Shown piece by piece: positions 31,980 through 41,271 of a DNA stretch of 64,000 nt. Numbering within the stretch: position 1 is the stretch's first letter; the number at the start of each line of letters is the position of its first letter. Source of the stretch: an uncultured Pelagibacteraceae bacterium (GTDB lineage: Bacteria > Pseudomonadota > Alphaproteobacteria > Pelagibacterales > Pelagibacteraceae); contig CACHEF010000003.1 of assembly GCA_902578775.1 (NCBI GenBank), positions 124,001 through 188,000 of the forward strand. Reading direction: 5' to 3'. The notes beneath the pieces are model-generated. The model was given only the letters and a program-made list of their open reading frames with translations. It did not search any database and was not told where the DNA came from. The position numbers were made by a program, and so were the translations under genes.

Positions 31980-32521
31980 TCAATAATTTTTTTTTCTGTA
32001 ATTATATAATCAAGTTTTTTATCAAATTTGTTTATAGGTATATTTTTAATCTTTTGAAAAGAAAAACCTACACCTATCTTTGTTATTTTATGTTTATTTT
32101 GGACTCTGGATAAATATCTATCGTAATATCCTCCGCCATAACCAAGTCTATTAAATTGATCATCAAATCCAACTAATGGAATTAGTAAGATGTTTGGATA
32201 TATCTTTTTTTTAGAAGTTGTCTCTGGTATTCCAAGTTTATTTATCTTTAACGGATCTTTGAATGACCATTTGAAAAAATCCATTTTGCTTTTTTTAGAA
32301 ATTTTTGGAATTGAAATAACAAAACCTCTTTTCTCAAGTTTTTCTAAAATATTTAATATATCTAATTCATTATTAAATGGGTAATAACCTCCAATTATTT
32401 TTGAATTTAACTTCTTTTTTTTTAAAAATTTAAAAAGCATAGTTGAGCTAATAGAAAGATTTTTTGAAAACCTTTTTTTTCTTAATTTTAGTATTTTTTT
32501 TCTTAAAGATGCTTTATTCAC
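31976..32521 (-). CDS. 5-formyltetrahydrofolate cyclo-ligase
   Basis: Returns 5-formyl-THF to the folate pool as 5,10-methenyl-THF using ATP. The C-terminal signature LIPLVGFDDQFNRLGYGGGYYDRYL at about 115-140 is diagnostic. The basic N-terminus (KKILKLRKKR) fits the family's ATP-contacting segment. Length 181 is normal. Located 7 bp after zapA; in many proteobacteria this gene (ygfA/fau) neighbours zapA and 6S RNA, but there is no room here for 6S RNA. Confidence 0.93.
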   Translation of the reverse strand: MNKASLRKKILKLRKKRFSKNLSISSTMLFKFLKKKKLNSKIIGGYYPFNNELDILNILEKLEKRGFVISIPKISKKSKMDFFKWSFKDPLKINKLGIPETTSKKKIYPNILLIPLVGFDDQFNRLGYGGGYYDRYLSRVQNKHKITKIGVGFSFQKIKNIPINKFDKKLDYIITEKKIIE

Positions 32522-32528
32522 TAGGATA

Positions 32529-32972
32529 TTAAGATAATTTATCTAAATTAGCTTTATCTATAAAATTTGAAATCTCAGTAGTAGTTAGATCAATTAATTT
32601 TTCATAATTTTTTTGATTATTTTCTATTTCAACTTTTAAATTATCATGTCTTTCATTTAAATTTTTAATTTCATCCTCTTTTTTTTCTTTATAATCATAT
32701 ACTAAATTTTTTAACTCTCTAAATTTATTTGAGAGTTCTTTTAATTCATTTTTTTTTTGTTCAACTTTTTTTTTTGTTTCATAATATTCATCCATTACTT
32801 TAACTGCTGTAATTAAGAGTAATTTATTTTCACCTATATTCCCAAGATCATTCTTTAATACATTAAATTTTTGATTTAACTGTATCAACAGTTCCTCTAA
32901 ATGCTCCTCTTGACCATCATCACAGGATAGTAAGAATTCTTTTCCGTTAAATTTAATTGTTACGTTTGCCAT
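32529..32972 (-). CDS. zapA: Cell division protein ZapA, extended coiled-coil form
   Basis: ZapA cross-links FtsZ filaments at the division ring. The N-terminal domain (MANVTIKFNGKEFLLSCDDGQEEHLEELLIQLN) matches the family and is followed by LLLITAVKVMDEYYETK. At 147 residues it is longer than the usual 100-110; the extra C-terminal part is a Lys/Glu-rich coiled coil. It overlaps the upstream coiled-coil gene by 13 bp. Confidence 0.9.
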   Translation of the reverse strand: MANVTIKFNGKEFLLSCDDGQEEHLEELLIQLNQKFNVLKNDLGNIGENKLLLITAVKVMDEYYETKKKVEQKKNELKELSNKFRELKNLVYDYKEKKEDEIKNLNERHDNLKVEIENNQKNYEKLIDLTTTEISNFIDKANLDKLS

Positions 32973-33283
32973 TTATCGATTTCTTCCAATAGAGTATCTG
33001 TTTCTTGATTTAATTCATCAATTTTTTCCGAAAACTCAACTTGTTTTCTTTCCTCTATTTTTTCTTTTTCTTTAATCTCCTCTATTTTTCTAGATAAAAG
33101 GTCGTAATCTTCTTTTAGCGAGTTATATTTATCTTCGAGCTCTTTTTTTTCAATTTCTAATTGATTTTTTTTGTCTTCAAATTCTATAATACTATTATCT
33201 AACTCTGGATTTTTAAAATTTAAATTTTTTAATTTTTCTAATACAGAGCTTAATTTTTTTTCTTTTTCAGTTATAGAATTCAT
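32960..33283 (-). CDS. Small coiled-coil protein upstream of zapA (DUF4164-like)
   Basis: A 107-residue protein that is almost entirely charged coiled coil (EIEKKELEDKYNSLKEDYDLL-type heptads), with no membrane segment. In alphaproteobacteria a short coiled-coil protein of the DUF4164 type commonly precedes zapA, and position and size fit. A role with ZapA in division is inference from linkage alone. It diverges from tkt across 54 bp. Confidence 0.7.
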   Translation of the reverse strand: MNSITEKEKKLSSVLEKLKNLNFKNPELDNSIIEFEDKKNQLEIEKKELEDKYNSLKEDYDLLSRKIEEIKEKEKIEERKQVEFSEKIDELNQETDTLLEEIDKWQT

Positions 33284-33337
33284 ATATATATAATCATAAT
33301 ATTAAATAGATTCTTCTAAGTCTACACAGGATAATTT

Positions 33338-35281
33338 TTGAATAAAAAATATACAAGCTTAGCTAATTGCATAAGATTTTTATCAATTGACGCGGTTCAA
33401 AAAGCTAATTCTGGGCATCCTGGAATGCCTATGGGTATGGCTGATGTAGCAACAGTTTTATTTAAGGATTTTTTAAATTTCAATCCTAAGAATCCAAATT
33501 GGATAAATAGAGATAGGTTCGTGCTTTCTGCTGGTCATGGGTCTATGCTACTTTATTCACTTCTTTATTTAACAGGATATGAAAGCATTTCTTTAGAAAA
33601 TATTAAAAATTTTAGACAATTAGACTCTATATGTGCTGGTCATCCTGAATATCATCCTAATTCAGGTATAGAAACTACAACTGGACCATTAGGACAAGGA
33701 ATATCTAATGCTGTAGGCTTTGCATTAGCAGAAGAAATTTTAAAAAAAAGATTAGGAAACAAAATAATAAATCATAAAACATATGTTTTAGCTGGAGATG
33801 GATGTTTAATGGAAGGAATTAGTCATGAAGCATTAAGTTTAGCTGGACATTTAAAATTAAAGAATCTTATTTTATTGTTTGATGACAATTCCATTTCAAT
33901 AGATGGTCCAACTAAATTAACTGTTTCTGATAATCATGAAAAAAGATTTAAAAGTTATGGTTGGGATTATATAAAGATAAATGGTCATAATTATAAAGAG
34001 ATATTTAAAGCTTTAAAAAAAGCCCAAAAATCTAAAAAACCTATAGCTATTTCTTGTAGAACAACTATTGGTTTTGGATCACCAAACAAAGGTGGTAAAG
34101 CATCAGCACATGGAAGTCCATTAGGTGAAGATGAAATAAAACTAGTCAGAAAAAAACTTAAATGGAATGAAGAAGCTTTTAAGATACCTAATGAATTATT
34201 AAATGAATGGAAAAAAATTGGTCAGAATGCCTTTAGTAAAGCAAAAAAACATGAAAATAAGTATAAAAGAACTTTTTCAAAATTTAAAAATATAAACTCT
34301 TTTAAAAATTCAATTGAAAAATTTAAAAATGAATTTCTTAAAAATTCAAAACCTTTAGCTACAAGAAAATCATCTGAAATGTTTTTAAACATTGTATCTA
34401 AAATGCCTAATCTAATTGGAGGTTCGGCTGATTTAGCTGGATCAAATAATACTAAAACTAAAGATCATACAATCATAAAACCTGGTAAATTTTCTGGTAA
34501 TTATATTCATTATGGGGTTAGGGAGCATGCAATGTGCGGTGTAATGAATGGAATCGCATTACACAGTAATTTAATTCCTTACGGTGGCACCTTTTTAATA
34601 TTCAGTGATTATTGTAAACCATCAATCAGATTGGCGGCCATGATGAAACAAAAGGTTATATATGTATTCACACATGACTCGATTGGTTTGGGTGAAGATG
34701 GTCCAACTCATCAACCTATTGAACAACTAACAAGTTTAAGATCTATTCCAAATTTAAATGTTTTTAGACCTTCGGATACAATTGAAACTTTTGAATGCTG
34801 GCAATTAGCACTTGAAAGTGAAAATACTCCAAGTGTTATAGCATTAACCAGACAAGGAATTAATCCTGTCAGACTTGAAAATTCCACTAAAAACAAATCT
34901 TCCTCAGGGGCTTATGAAATCCTAAGAACTGGAAATAATATAAGCTTAACAATTTTGGCGACTGGCTCAGAAACTAGTTTAGCGGTTGAGGTGAGTCATA
35001 AATTAGCCACAGATGGTATTTATTCAAAAATAATATCAATGCCTTGTCATGAATTATTTGATCAACAAAGTGAAGTTTATAAAAATAAAATTTTAGGTGA
35101 AACGAGTTTAGTTGTATCTATAGAGGCGTCTGAAACAAATTTTTGGAAAAAATATACAGGAAACAACGGTTTAAATTTCGGAATCGACACCTTTGGAAAA
35201 AGTGCTCCATACAAAGAAATATACGATCATTTTGGATTAAATTTAGAGAATATCATAAAGGAAATTAAAGAAAAATTATGA
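33338..35281 (+). CDS. tkt: Transketolase
   Basis: TPP enzyme moving two-carbon units in the pentose phosphate pathway. Start codon is TTG at 33338, preceded by AGGA. Motifs: NSGHPGMPMGMADVA near 22-36, GHGSMLLYSLLYL near 65-77, TTGPLGQGISNAVG near 112, the TPP loop GDGCLMEGISHEA near 152-164, the catalytic Glu in GVREHAMCGVMNGIA near 400, and DSIGLGEDGPTHQP near 450. Length 647 is normal. It opens a run tkt-gap-pgk-fba-thiE-efp with overlaps of 1-14 bp, so central carbon genes are expressed together. Confidence 0.97.
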   Translation: MNKKYTSLANCIRFLSIDAVQKANSGHPGMPMGMADVATVLFKDFLNFNPKNPNWINRDRFVLSAGHGSMLLYSLLYLTGYESISLENIKNFRQLDSICAGHPEYHPNSGIETTTGPLGQGISNAVGFALAEEILKKRLGNKIINHKTYVLAGDGCLMEGISHEALSLAGHLKLKNLILLFDDNSISIDGPTKLTVSDNHEKRFKSYGWDYIKINGHNYKEIFKALKKAQKSKKPIAISCRTTIGFGSPNKGGKASAHGSPLGEDEIKLVRKKLKWNEEAFKIPNELLNEWKKIGQNAFSKAKKHENKYKRTFSKFKNINSFKNSIEKFKNEFLKNSKPLATRKSSEMFLNIVSKMPNLIGGSADLAGSNNTKTKDHTIIKPGKFSGNYIHYGVREHAMCGVMNGIALHSNLIPYGGTFLIFSDYCKPSIRLAAMMKQKVIYVFTHDSIGLGEDGPTHQPIEQLTSLRSIPNLNVFRPSDTIETFECWQLALESENTPSVIALTRQGINPVRLENSTKNKSSSGAYEILRTGNNISLTILATGSETSLAVEVSHKLATDGIYSKIISMPCHELFDQQSEVYKNKILGETSLVVSIEASETNFWKKYTGNNGLNFGIDTFGKSAPYKEIYDHFGLNLENIIKEIKEKL

Positions 35282-36279
35282 AAATAAAAATTGGTATCAA
35301 TGGAATGGGCAGAATAGGAAGAATGATTGTAAGATCTATTTTTGAAAATGATTATAAAAACATAGAAATTAAACATATTAACAATAGAACAAATTCCGAA
35401 GTATGTTCAGCTTTATTAAAATATGATTCGATCCATGGAAAGTTTGAGGCAGACGTAAGTTTTGACGACAAAAAACTTATCATAAATGAAAATAAAATTC
35501 ATTTTGGTCAAGAAACAGATTTACATAATATTGATTGGAAAAAATATGATGTAGATTATGTTTTTGAATGTACTGGAAAATTTAACTCAAAAGATAAATT
35601 AAATACTCATTTAAAAAATGGAGCAAAAAAAGTAATTGTTTCAGCTCCATGTAAAAATGCAGATAGAACGATTGTTTACGGTGTAAATGAATCAGAATTA
35701 AAAAATGATGATAAGATCATTTCAGCTGCATCATGTACAACTAATTGTTTAGCGCCTGTAGTACATGTATTGAACGAAAATTTTGAAATTGAGAAGGGTT
35801 TTATGACAACAATCCATGCTTTCACAAGTGATCAACGAATTCTCGACAATTCTCATAAGGATCCAAGAAGAGCTAGATCTGCAAGTCAATCTATTGTGCC
35901 CACTTCAACAGGTGCATCAAAAGCAATTGGTGAAATTATTCCTTCACTTAAAGGAAAATTAGAAGGTGTGGCAATGAGAGTGCCAACTCCTAATGTTTCT
36001 TTAGTAGAGCTCGTTTTTTGTACTAAAAAAGATTTAAGTATTGAAAAAATTAATTTAGCATTTCAAAACTTTAGCAAAAAAAATAAGATACTTGAGATCA
36101 CAAAAGAAAAACTTGTATCTATTGACTTTAATCACAATTCTGCTTCATCAATAGTAGACGCAAGTTTAACAAGTGTTATAGGAAAAAATATGGGTAAAAT
36201 TTCAGCTTGGTATGATAATGAATGGGGATTTTCAAATAGAATGTGTGATATAGCAGAATATCTTCGTAAAATTTCTTAA
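35278..36279 (+). CDS. gap: Glyceraldehyde-3-phosphate dehydrogenase, type I
   Basis: NAD(P)-dependent interconversion of GAP and 1,3-bisphosphoglycerate. The Rossmann loop INGMGRIGR is at 7-15. The catalytic Cys is at about 153 in SAASCTTNCLAPV. WYDNEWGFSNRM near the C-terminus is the family signature. Length 333. It overlaps tkt by 4 bp and pgk by 1 bp. Cofactor preference is not judged here. Confidence 0.97.
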   Translation: MKIKIGINGMGRIGRMIVRSIFENDYKNIEIKHINNRTNSEVCSALLKYDSIHGKFEADVSFDDKKLIINENKIHFGQETDLHNIDWKKYDVDYVFECTGKFNSKDKLNTHLKNGAKKVIVSAPCKNADRTIVYGVNESELKNDDKIISAASCTTNCLAPVVHVLNENFEIEKGFMTTIHAFTSDQRILDNSHKDPRRARSASQSIVPTSTGASKAIGEIIPSLKGKLEGVAMRVPTPNVSLVELVFCTKKDLSIEKINLAFQNFSKKNKILEITKEKLVSIDFNHNSASSIVDASLTSVIGKNMGKISAWYDNEWGFSNRMCDIAEYLRKIS

Positions 36280-37457
36280 TGAAAAATATTAAAGATTGCG
36301 AAAATCTTAATCAAAAAAAAATTTTGTTAAGATTAGATTTAAATGTTCCGTTAAAAGATGGAGTTATAACAGATGAAACAAGGATTAATAAGATTTTACC
36401 TATTATTGAATTTTTAATCAAAAAAAATTCTAAAATTATAGTATTATCCCATATAGGAAGACCAAAAGGTAAAAAAAATTATGATCTTTCCCTTAAACCA
36501 ATTTGTAAAAATTTAGAAAAAAAAATAAATAAAAAAATACGTTTAATTAATGATGATATTTTTAAATTAAAAAAAGAGGATTTATTTAAAGATCACGATG
36601 ATCAGATAGTTTTTTTAGAAAATATAAGATTTTATGAAGAAGAAGAAAAAAATGATCATTCTTTTGCAAAACATTTAGCTGGGTTTGCTGATTTATATGT
36701 TAATGATGCATTTTCTTGCTCTCATAGATTTCATGCATCTGTAAGCAAAATCACAGAATTCTTACCATCTTTTGCAGGACTGCAATTAGAGACCGAAGTA
36801 AATGCATTAAAAAAAATTACAAGTGAAATAAAAAGACCAATTAGTTGCATCATTGGAGGATCTAAAATTTCGACAAAAATTAGTATAATTAAAAATTTAC
36901 TACCTAAATTTGATAATATTGTGATTGTTGGAGGTATGGCTAATAATATAATCAAATTTAAAGGCTATCAAATAGGTAAATCAGTTAATGAAGAAAATTG
37001 TGAAGAAAAAGTAAAAGAAATTTTTGAAACCTCAAAAAATTACTCTTGTAAAATTACCTTTCCTAATGATGTTTTGGTTGGAAAAAGTTTTTATGATAAG
37101 TCTAATATTAAAGAACTAAGCAATATAATGGACGATGATTTAATATTAGATATCGGTCCAAAAACAATTAATAAAATAAAAAACATTATAGAAACTAGTA
37201 AAACAATTCTTTGGAATGGACCAGCAGGTTATTTTGAAAATAAAAATTTTGCAATTGGTAGCCATGAAATTGCTAAATCAATTATTAATAAGAATAAAAA
37301 TAAATCTATTTTTTCTGTTGTAGGGGGTGGAGATACAATCGCTGTCATAAATCAAATTAACGATATTAAAAATTTTGATTTCGTTTCAACTGCTGGTGGA
37401 GCTTTTTTAGAATATCTTGAAGGAAAAGAACTTCCTGGTATAAAAGCTTTGAACTAA
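36279..37457 (+). CDS. pgk: Phosphoglycerate kinase
   Basis: ATP-linked interconversion of 1,3-BPG and 3-PG. RLDLNVPLKDGVITDETRI near 18-36 and LSHIGRPKGKKN near 57 are N-domain substrate motifs. GGSKISTKI near 195 and NGPAGYFENKNFA near 310 are family blocks, and VVGGGDTIAVI near 347 is the nucleotide-binding loop. Length 392 is normal. It is followed 1 bp later by fba. Confidence 0.97.
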   Translation: MKNIKDCENLNQKKILLRLDLNVPLKDGVITDETRINKILPIIEFLIKKNSKIIVLSHIGRPKGKKNYDLSLKPICKNLEKKINKKIRLINDDIFKLKKEDLFKDHDDQIVFLENIRFYEEEEKNDHSFAKHLAGFADLYVNDAFSCSHRFHASVSKITEFLPSFAGLQLETEVNALKKITSEIKRPISCIIGGSKISTKISIIKNLLPKFDNIVIVGGMANNIIKFKGYQIGKSVNEENCEEKVKEIFETSKNYSCKITFPNDVLVGKSFYDKSNIKELSNIMDDDLILDIGPKTINKIKNIIETSKTILWNGPAGYFENKNFAIGSHEIAKSIINKNKNKSIFSVVGGGDTIAVINQINDIKNFDFVSTAGGAFLEYLEGKELPGIKALN

Positions 37458-37458
37458 T

Positions 37459-38469
37459 ATGTCGGAATTAAATACTACAGCACTTAAAATTCTTGAGAAT
37501 GGAAAGGGAATTTTGGCTGCTGATGAAAGCACTGGTACAATGACTAAAAGATTAGAGGCAGTCAAAGTTCCATCAACTCCTGAGAATAGATTATTATTTA
37601 GAGAAACACTTTTCAGTGCATCAAGTATGACTGGATGTATCGGAGGAGTAATTTTATATGATGAGACTATAAAACAAAAGTCTACAAACAAATATAGTAT
37701 TCCAGAATTAATTTCAAAAATGGGGAGTATACCAGGTATAAAAGTTGACACAGGTGCAAAAGTTTTAGCGAACTCTCTAGATGAGAAAATTACCGAGGGT
37801 TTAGATGGTCTTAGAGATAGACTGAAAGAATATTATAAGTTAGGAGCAAAATTTACTAAATGGAGAGGTGTTTATAATATTACCAAAGAACATCCCAGTA
37901 AACTTGCAATATATTCAAATGCACATGCTCTTGCAAGATATGCAGCATTAGTTCAAGAATGTAATATGGTTCCAATAGTTGAGCCAGAAGTGTTAATGGA
38001 TGGAAACCATTCAGCTCATGATTGCTTCATAAAAACCTCTGAAGTAATTCAAAAATGTTTTGAAGAATTAATTTTACATAAAATAGATTTGTCAGGGATA
38101 ATTTTAAAACCTAACATGATATTAAGCGGAGCTGAATCTAAAAATAAAATTGATGGTAAAGAAATCGCAAAAATGACAGTAGAGTGTCTTAAAATTTCAG
38201 TACCAACTGAAGTCCCTGGAATAGCTTTTTTATCAGGTGGCCAATCGGAAATTGAGGCAACTGAAAATTTAGACTTAATAAATAAACAAAATAACACAAA
38301 TTTTATAATGTCATTTTCTTATGGAAGAGCTTTGCAACAAAGTGCTTTAAAACACTGGTCTAAAGATATTAACAATATAGAAGAAACTCAAAAAATATTT
38401 AATCACAGAGCTAGAATGAATACTTTAGCTGCTCAAGGTAAATGGTCTAAGGAACTTGAAAATAAATAA
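37459..38469 (+). CDS. fba: Fructose-bisphosphate aldolase, class I
   Basis: Schiff-base aldolase acting on fructose 1,6-bisphosphate. The class I pattern is clear: GILAADESTGTMTKRL at 17-32, KWRGVYNI near 134-141, and the Schiff-base Lys at about 217 in ILKPNMIL. FLSGGQSEIEAT follows, and the C-terminus carries a terminal hydrophilic tail. Class I (eukaryote-like) enzymes are the less common type in bacteria. Length 336. The thiE start lies 14 bp inside its 3' end. Confidence 0.95.
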   Translation: MSELNTTALKILENGKGILAADESTGTMTKRLEAVKVPSTPENRLLFRETLFSASSMTGCIGGVILYDETIKQKSTNKYSIPELISKMGSIPGIKVDTGAKVLANSLDEKITEGLDGLRDRLKEYYKLGAKFTKWRGVYNITKEHPSKLAIYSNAHALARYAALVQECNMVPIVEPEVLMDGNHSAHDCFIKTSEVIQKCFEELILHKIDLSGIILKPNMILSGAESKNKIDGKEIAKMTVECLKISVPTEVPGIAFLSGGQSEIEATENLDLINKQNNTNFIMSFSYGRALQQSALKHWSKDINNIEETQKIFNHRARMNTLAAQGKWSKELENK

Positions 38470-39070
38470 AAAAAAGTTTCTTTATATAATTTCTCCAAAT
38501 AAAATTTTAAAAACTTTCTATGGAGATCTTATTGCAGTTCTTAGATCAAATAAAATAAGTTTTTTTCAATTAAGGCTAAAAAAAACTAATTTTAAGGACA
38601 AACTTAAAATAGCAAAAAAAATAAAGAAAATTTGTAAAAAATTTAATGTTAAGCTTTTAATTAATGATGATCCCATACTAGCTAGAAAAATTAATGCTGA
38701 TGGATGTCATTTGGGTCAAAATGATATGAATATTAAAGATGCAAGAAAATTACTAAAAAAAAAAATTATTGGAATTACCTGCCATAATTCTCTTAAACTT
38801 GCAAAAATAGCAATTAAAAACAGAGCAGATTATTTGGCATTTGGTGCCTTTTATTTTTCAAATACAAAAAAAATAAAATTTAAAGCTAATTTAAACTTAA
38901 TAAAAAAACTTAAAAAAACATCGAATATTCCCGTTGTGGCTATAGGTGGAATTAATAATTTAAATTACAAAAAACTTTTGTTGAACAAGTCAGACTTTTT
39001 AGCTATTTCAGGGTATATTTGGAATAATAAAAAATTAAAACCACAAGAAGCAATAAAATTATTAAAATGA
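38456..39070 (+). CDS. thiE: Thiamine-phosphate synthase
   Basis: Joins HMP-PP and thiazole phosphate to thiamine phosphate. The TIM barrel shows FFQLRLKK near 34-41, LLINDDPILARKINADGCHLGQNDM near 66-90, GITCHN near 103, and VVAIGGINNLNY near 157-168. Length 204 is normal. The only plausible start is TTG at 38456 inside fba. The pyrophosphate-binding loop reads AFGAFYFSNTKK rather than the commoner G-PVF-T-TK form, a mild divergence. Confidence 0.88.
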   Translation: MKINKKKFLYIISPNKILKTFYGDLIAVLRSNKISFFQLRLKKTNFKDKLKIAKKIKKICKKFNVKLLINDDPILARKINADGCHLGQNDMNIKDARKLLKKKIIGITCHNSLKLAKIAIKNRADYLAFGAFYFSNTKKIKFKANLNLIKKLKKTSNIPVVAIGGINNLNYKKLLLNKSDFLAISGYIWNNKKLKPQEAIKLLK

Positions 39071-39627
39071 AAATTAATGCTAATGAAATAAGAGTAGGAA
39101 TGCTTTTGGAATATAAAGATGATTTATGGCAAGTTCTAAAAACTCAACACGTAAAACCAGGAAAGGGTGGAGCTTTTGCTCAGGTTGAGATGAAAAGTGT
39201 AAATAAAAGCACTAAATTAAATGAGAGATTTAGGTCAAGTGAAACTATTGAGAAAGCATCAATAGAGGAAAGTAATTTCAACTACTTATATGATGATGAA
39301 AATAATTATATCTTCATGGATCCAAAAACATTTGAACAAATTGAAATAAAAAAGGATATTATTGGTGAAAAAGGTAAATTACTAACTGAAAACTTAAAAG
39401 TTTCAGTAAGTTTTTATAATGAAAAACCAATTTCAATAGATTTGCCGAATCAAGTAAATTGTAAAATTAAAACAACAGATGTTGCTTTGAAAGGACAAAC
39501 AGTTTCGTCATCATATAAACCTGCAATTTTAGATAATGGATTAAATATTCAGGTTCCACCATTTATTGAAACTGGAGACGAAGTTGTTATTGATACTAGA
39601 AATTTAGAATACATAAAAAAAATTTAA
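39067..39627 (+). CDS. efp: Elongation factor P
   Basis: Relieves ribosome stalling at polyproline. The three beta-barrel domains are present in 186 residues. The tip loop KPGKGGAF places the modifiable Lys at about 33. SSYKPAILDNGLNIQVPPFIETGDEVVIDTR is the C-terminal signature. The Lys at the tip suggests EpmA-type lysylation, but no epmA or epmB is seen in the window. It overlaps thiE by 4 bp. Confidence 0.96.
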   Translation: MKINANEIRVGMLLEYKDDLWQVLKTQHVKPGKGGAFAQVEMKSVNKSTKLNERFRSSETIEKASIEESNFNYLYDDENNYIFMDPKTFEQIEIKKDIIGEKGKLLTENLKVSVSFYNEKPISIDLPNQVNCKIKTTDVALKGQTVSSSYKPAILDNGLNIQVPPFIETGDEVVIDTRNLEYIKKI

Positions 39628-39631
39628 ATTT

Positions 39632-40372
39632 GTGAACTCTATATCTGCGAATCTAAATGTTATGATTAAGGCTAGCGAAAAAGCCTCAAAAATTCTTATA
39701 AGGGATTTTGGGGAAATTGAAAAACTACAGGTTTCCAAGAAAGGACCATCAGATTTTGTGACCAATTCAGATCTAAAAGTAGAACAATTAATACTTGAAG
39801 AGCTTAAAAAAGCTAGACCAAATTATTCTATCATAAGTGAGGAAAAGGGAATTGAAATCAATAAAGATAAAGATAATACATGGATAATAGATCCAATCGA
39901 TGGAACTATAAATTTTTTACATGGTATACCTCATTTTGCTATTTCAATTGCATTAAGATCTAAAGGAGAAATTATATCTGGATTAATTTTTGATCCTATA
40001 AAAAATGAGATGTTTTTCGCCGAAAAAGAGAATGGGGCTTTTTTTAATAATCAGAGAATACGTGTTTCAAAAAAAAACAATTTAAATTATTGTTTATTTG
40101 CTACGGGAGGAAAAATTGCAAATGAACCTGATTTACCATACAGGAAGTCAGGATGTGCGGCTCTAGATATGGCCTATGTTGCTGCTGGAAGATATGATGG
40201 TTATTTTCAGCATAATCTGAATTTATGGGATATCGCAGCTGGAATTATTTTAATAAAAGAAGCTGGTGGGATGCTTAATGATATTGATATATCAAATAAT
40301 AGAAGTATTAAAATTATTGCATCTAGTGCAGATATTAATTCAAAATTACTTGAAAAATTGGGTAACTTTTAA
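39632..40372 (+). CDS. suhB: Inositol-phosphate phosphatase family protein (SuhB-like)
   Basis: Mg-dependent phosphatase of the IMPase family. Metal-binding motifs are ISEEKG near 70, [15 protein letters not shown] near 88-102 and [18 protein letters not shown] near 195-212. Length 246. The start is GTG at 39632, 5 bp after efp. The efp-suhB pairing recurs in alphaproteobacteria. Whether it acts on inositol phosphates, other sugar phosphates or, like E. coli SuhB, on ribosome biogenesis cannot be told from sequence. Confidence 0.92.
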   Translation: MNSISANLNVMIKASEKASKILIRDFGEIEKLQVSKKGPSDFVTNSDLKVEQLILEELKKARPNYSIISEEKGIEINKDKDNTWIIDPIDGTINFLHGIPHFAISIALRSKGEIISGLIFDPIKNEMFFAEKENGAFFNNQRIRVSKKNNLNYCLFATGGKIANEPDLPYRKSGCAALDMAYVAAGRYDGYFQHNLNLWDIAAGIILIKEAGGMLNDIDISNNRSIKIIASSADINSKLLEKLGNF

Positions 40373-40407
40373 TTGTTTTAGTGAATTCTTTTGCTATAAA
40401 TCTCGTC

Positions 40408-40638
40408 ATGAAAAAAAATATTCACCCTAACTACCACACAATAAAAGTGGAAATGACAGATGGATCACAGTTTGAAACTAGGTCAACATGGGGAAAAGAA
40501 AATGAAGTTTTGAAACTAGAAATTGACCCTAAGTCACATTCAGCTTGGACAGGTGGAAAACAAAAATTAATGGATAAAGGTAGAATTAGTAAATTCAATA
40601 AAAAATTTCAAAATTTTAGATCAGAAAAGAAGGATTAA
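40408..40638 (+). CDS. rpmE: 50S ribosomal protein L31
   Basis: L31 bridges the ribosomal subunits. [20 protein letters not shown] is the family start, so I use the ATG at 40408 rather than the GTG at 40381 that opens the frame. The product has 76 residues. No CxxC zinc motif is present, so this is the C-minus (zinc-free) type. It is followed directly by trcR. Confidence 0.94.
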   Translation: MKKNIHPNYHTIKVEMTDGSQFETRSTWGKENEVLKLEIDPKSHSAWTGGKQKLMDKGRISKFNKKFQNFRSEKKD

Positions 40639-41220
40639 ATGTCTAATGCCCCTTTAATGCCAATGGCAACAGCTGTTTGGCTTGTTGAAAATACTACACT
40701 TACTTTTAAACAAATAGCCAACTTTTGTAAATTGCATGAGGTGGAAATTCAAGGAATTGCAGATGGGGAAGTTGCGAAAGGGATCAAGGCCTATAATCCA
40801 ATTATATCAGGACAATTAACAAGAGAAGAGATTGAACTGTCTTCTAAAGATGAAAACAGACCATTAGAGATTAAAAGTACTGATATTGAGATTTCTAATA
40901 TTGAAAAAAAAATGAAAAAATATATTCCACTTTCAAAAAGACAAGACAAACCAGATTCAGCACTATGGCTTATTAAACAACATAATATTTTAAAGGACTC
41001 TCAAGTAGCTAAACTAGTTGGTATTACAAAAAATTCTGTTACTGCAATAAGAAATAAAAGCTATTGGAATTACAATAATCTCAATCCAAAAGATCCAGTT
41101 GCTTTAAATCTTTTTACTCAAAAGGACCTAATAGAAGCTCTTGAAAAAGCAGAAAGAAGAGTGAAAAGAGAAAAAAAACAAAAAGAAAAAGCAAAATTAG
41201 TTCAACAAAACTCAAATTAA
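40639..41220 (+). CDS. trcR: Cell-cycle transcriptional regulator TrcR (DUF1013)
   Basis: DUF1013 protein found essentially only in alphaproteobacteria. The start MSNAPLMPMATAVWLVENTTLTFKQIA and the later SKRQDKPDSALWLIKQHNILKDSQVAKLVGITKNSVTAIRNKSYWN are strongly family-like and contain two helix-turn-helix-like segments. A charged C-terminal tail (RRVKREKKQKEKAK) follows. Length 193. It lies between rpmE and rpsU. The TrcR name comes from work on other alphaproteobacteria; function here is inferred. Confidence 0.9.
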   Translation: MSNAPLMPMATAVWLVENTTLTFKQIANFCKLHEVEIQGIADGEVAKGIKAYNPIISGQLTREEIELSSKDENRPLEIKSTDIEISNIEKKMKKYIPLSKRQDKPDSALWLIKQHNILKDSQVAKLVGITKNSVTAIRNKSYWNYNNLNPKDPVALNLFTQKDLIEALEKAERRVKREKKQKEKAKLVQQNSN

Positions 41221-41271
41221 TGAATAAACCAATAGACATAAAATTGTAAAAGTGCTAATTACTCGCTTTTT

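Noticed and set aside
32520..32530. 6S RNA expected between zapA and the formyl-THF cyclo-ligase gene
   Set aside because: Only 7 bp separate the two genes, so no 6S RNA can be here.
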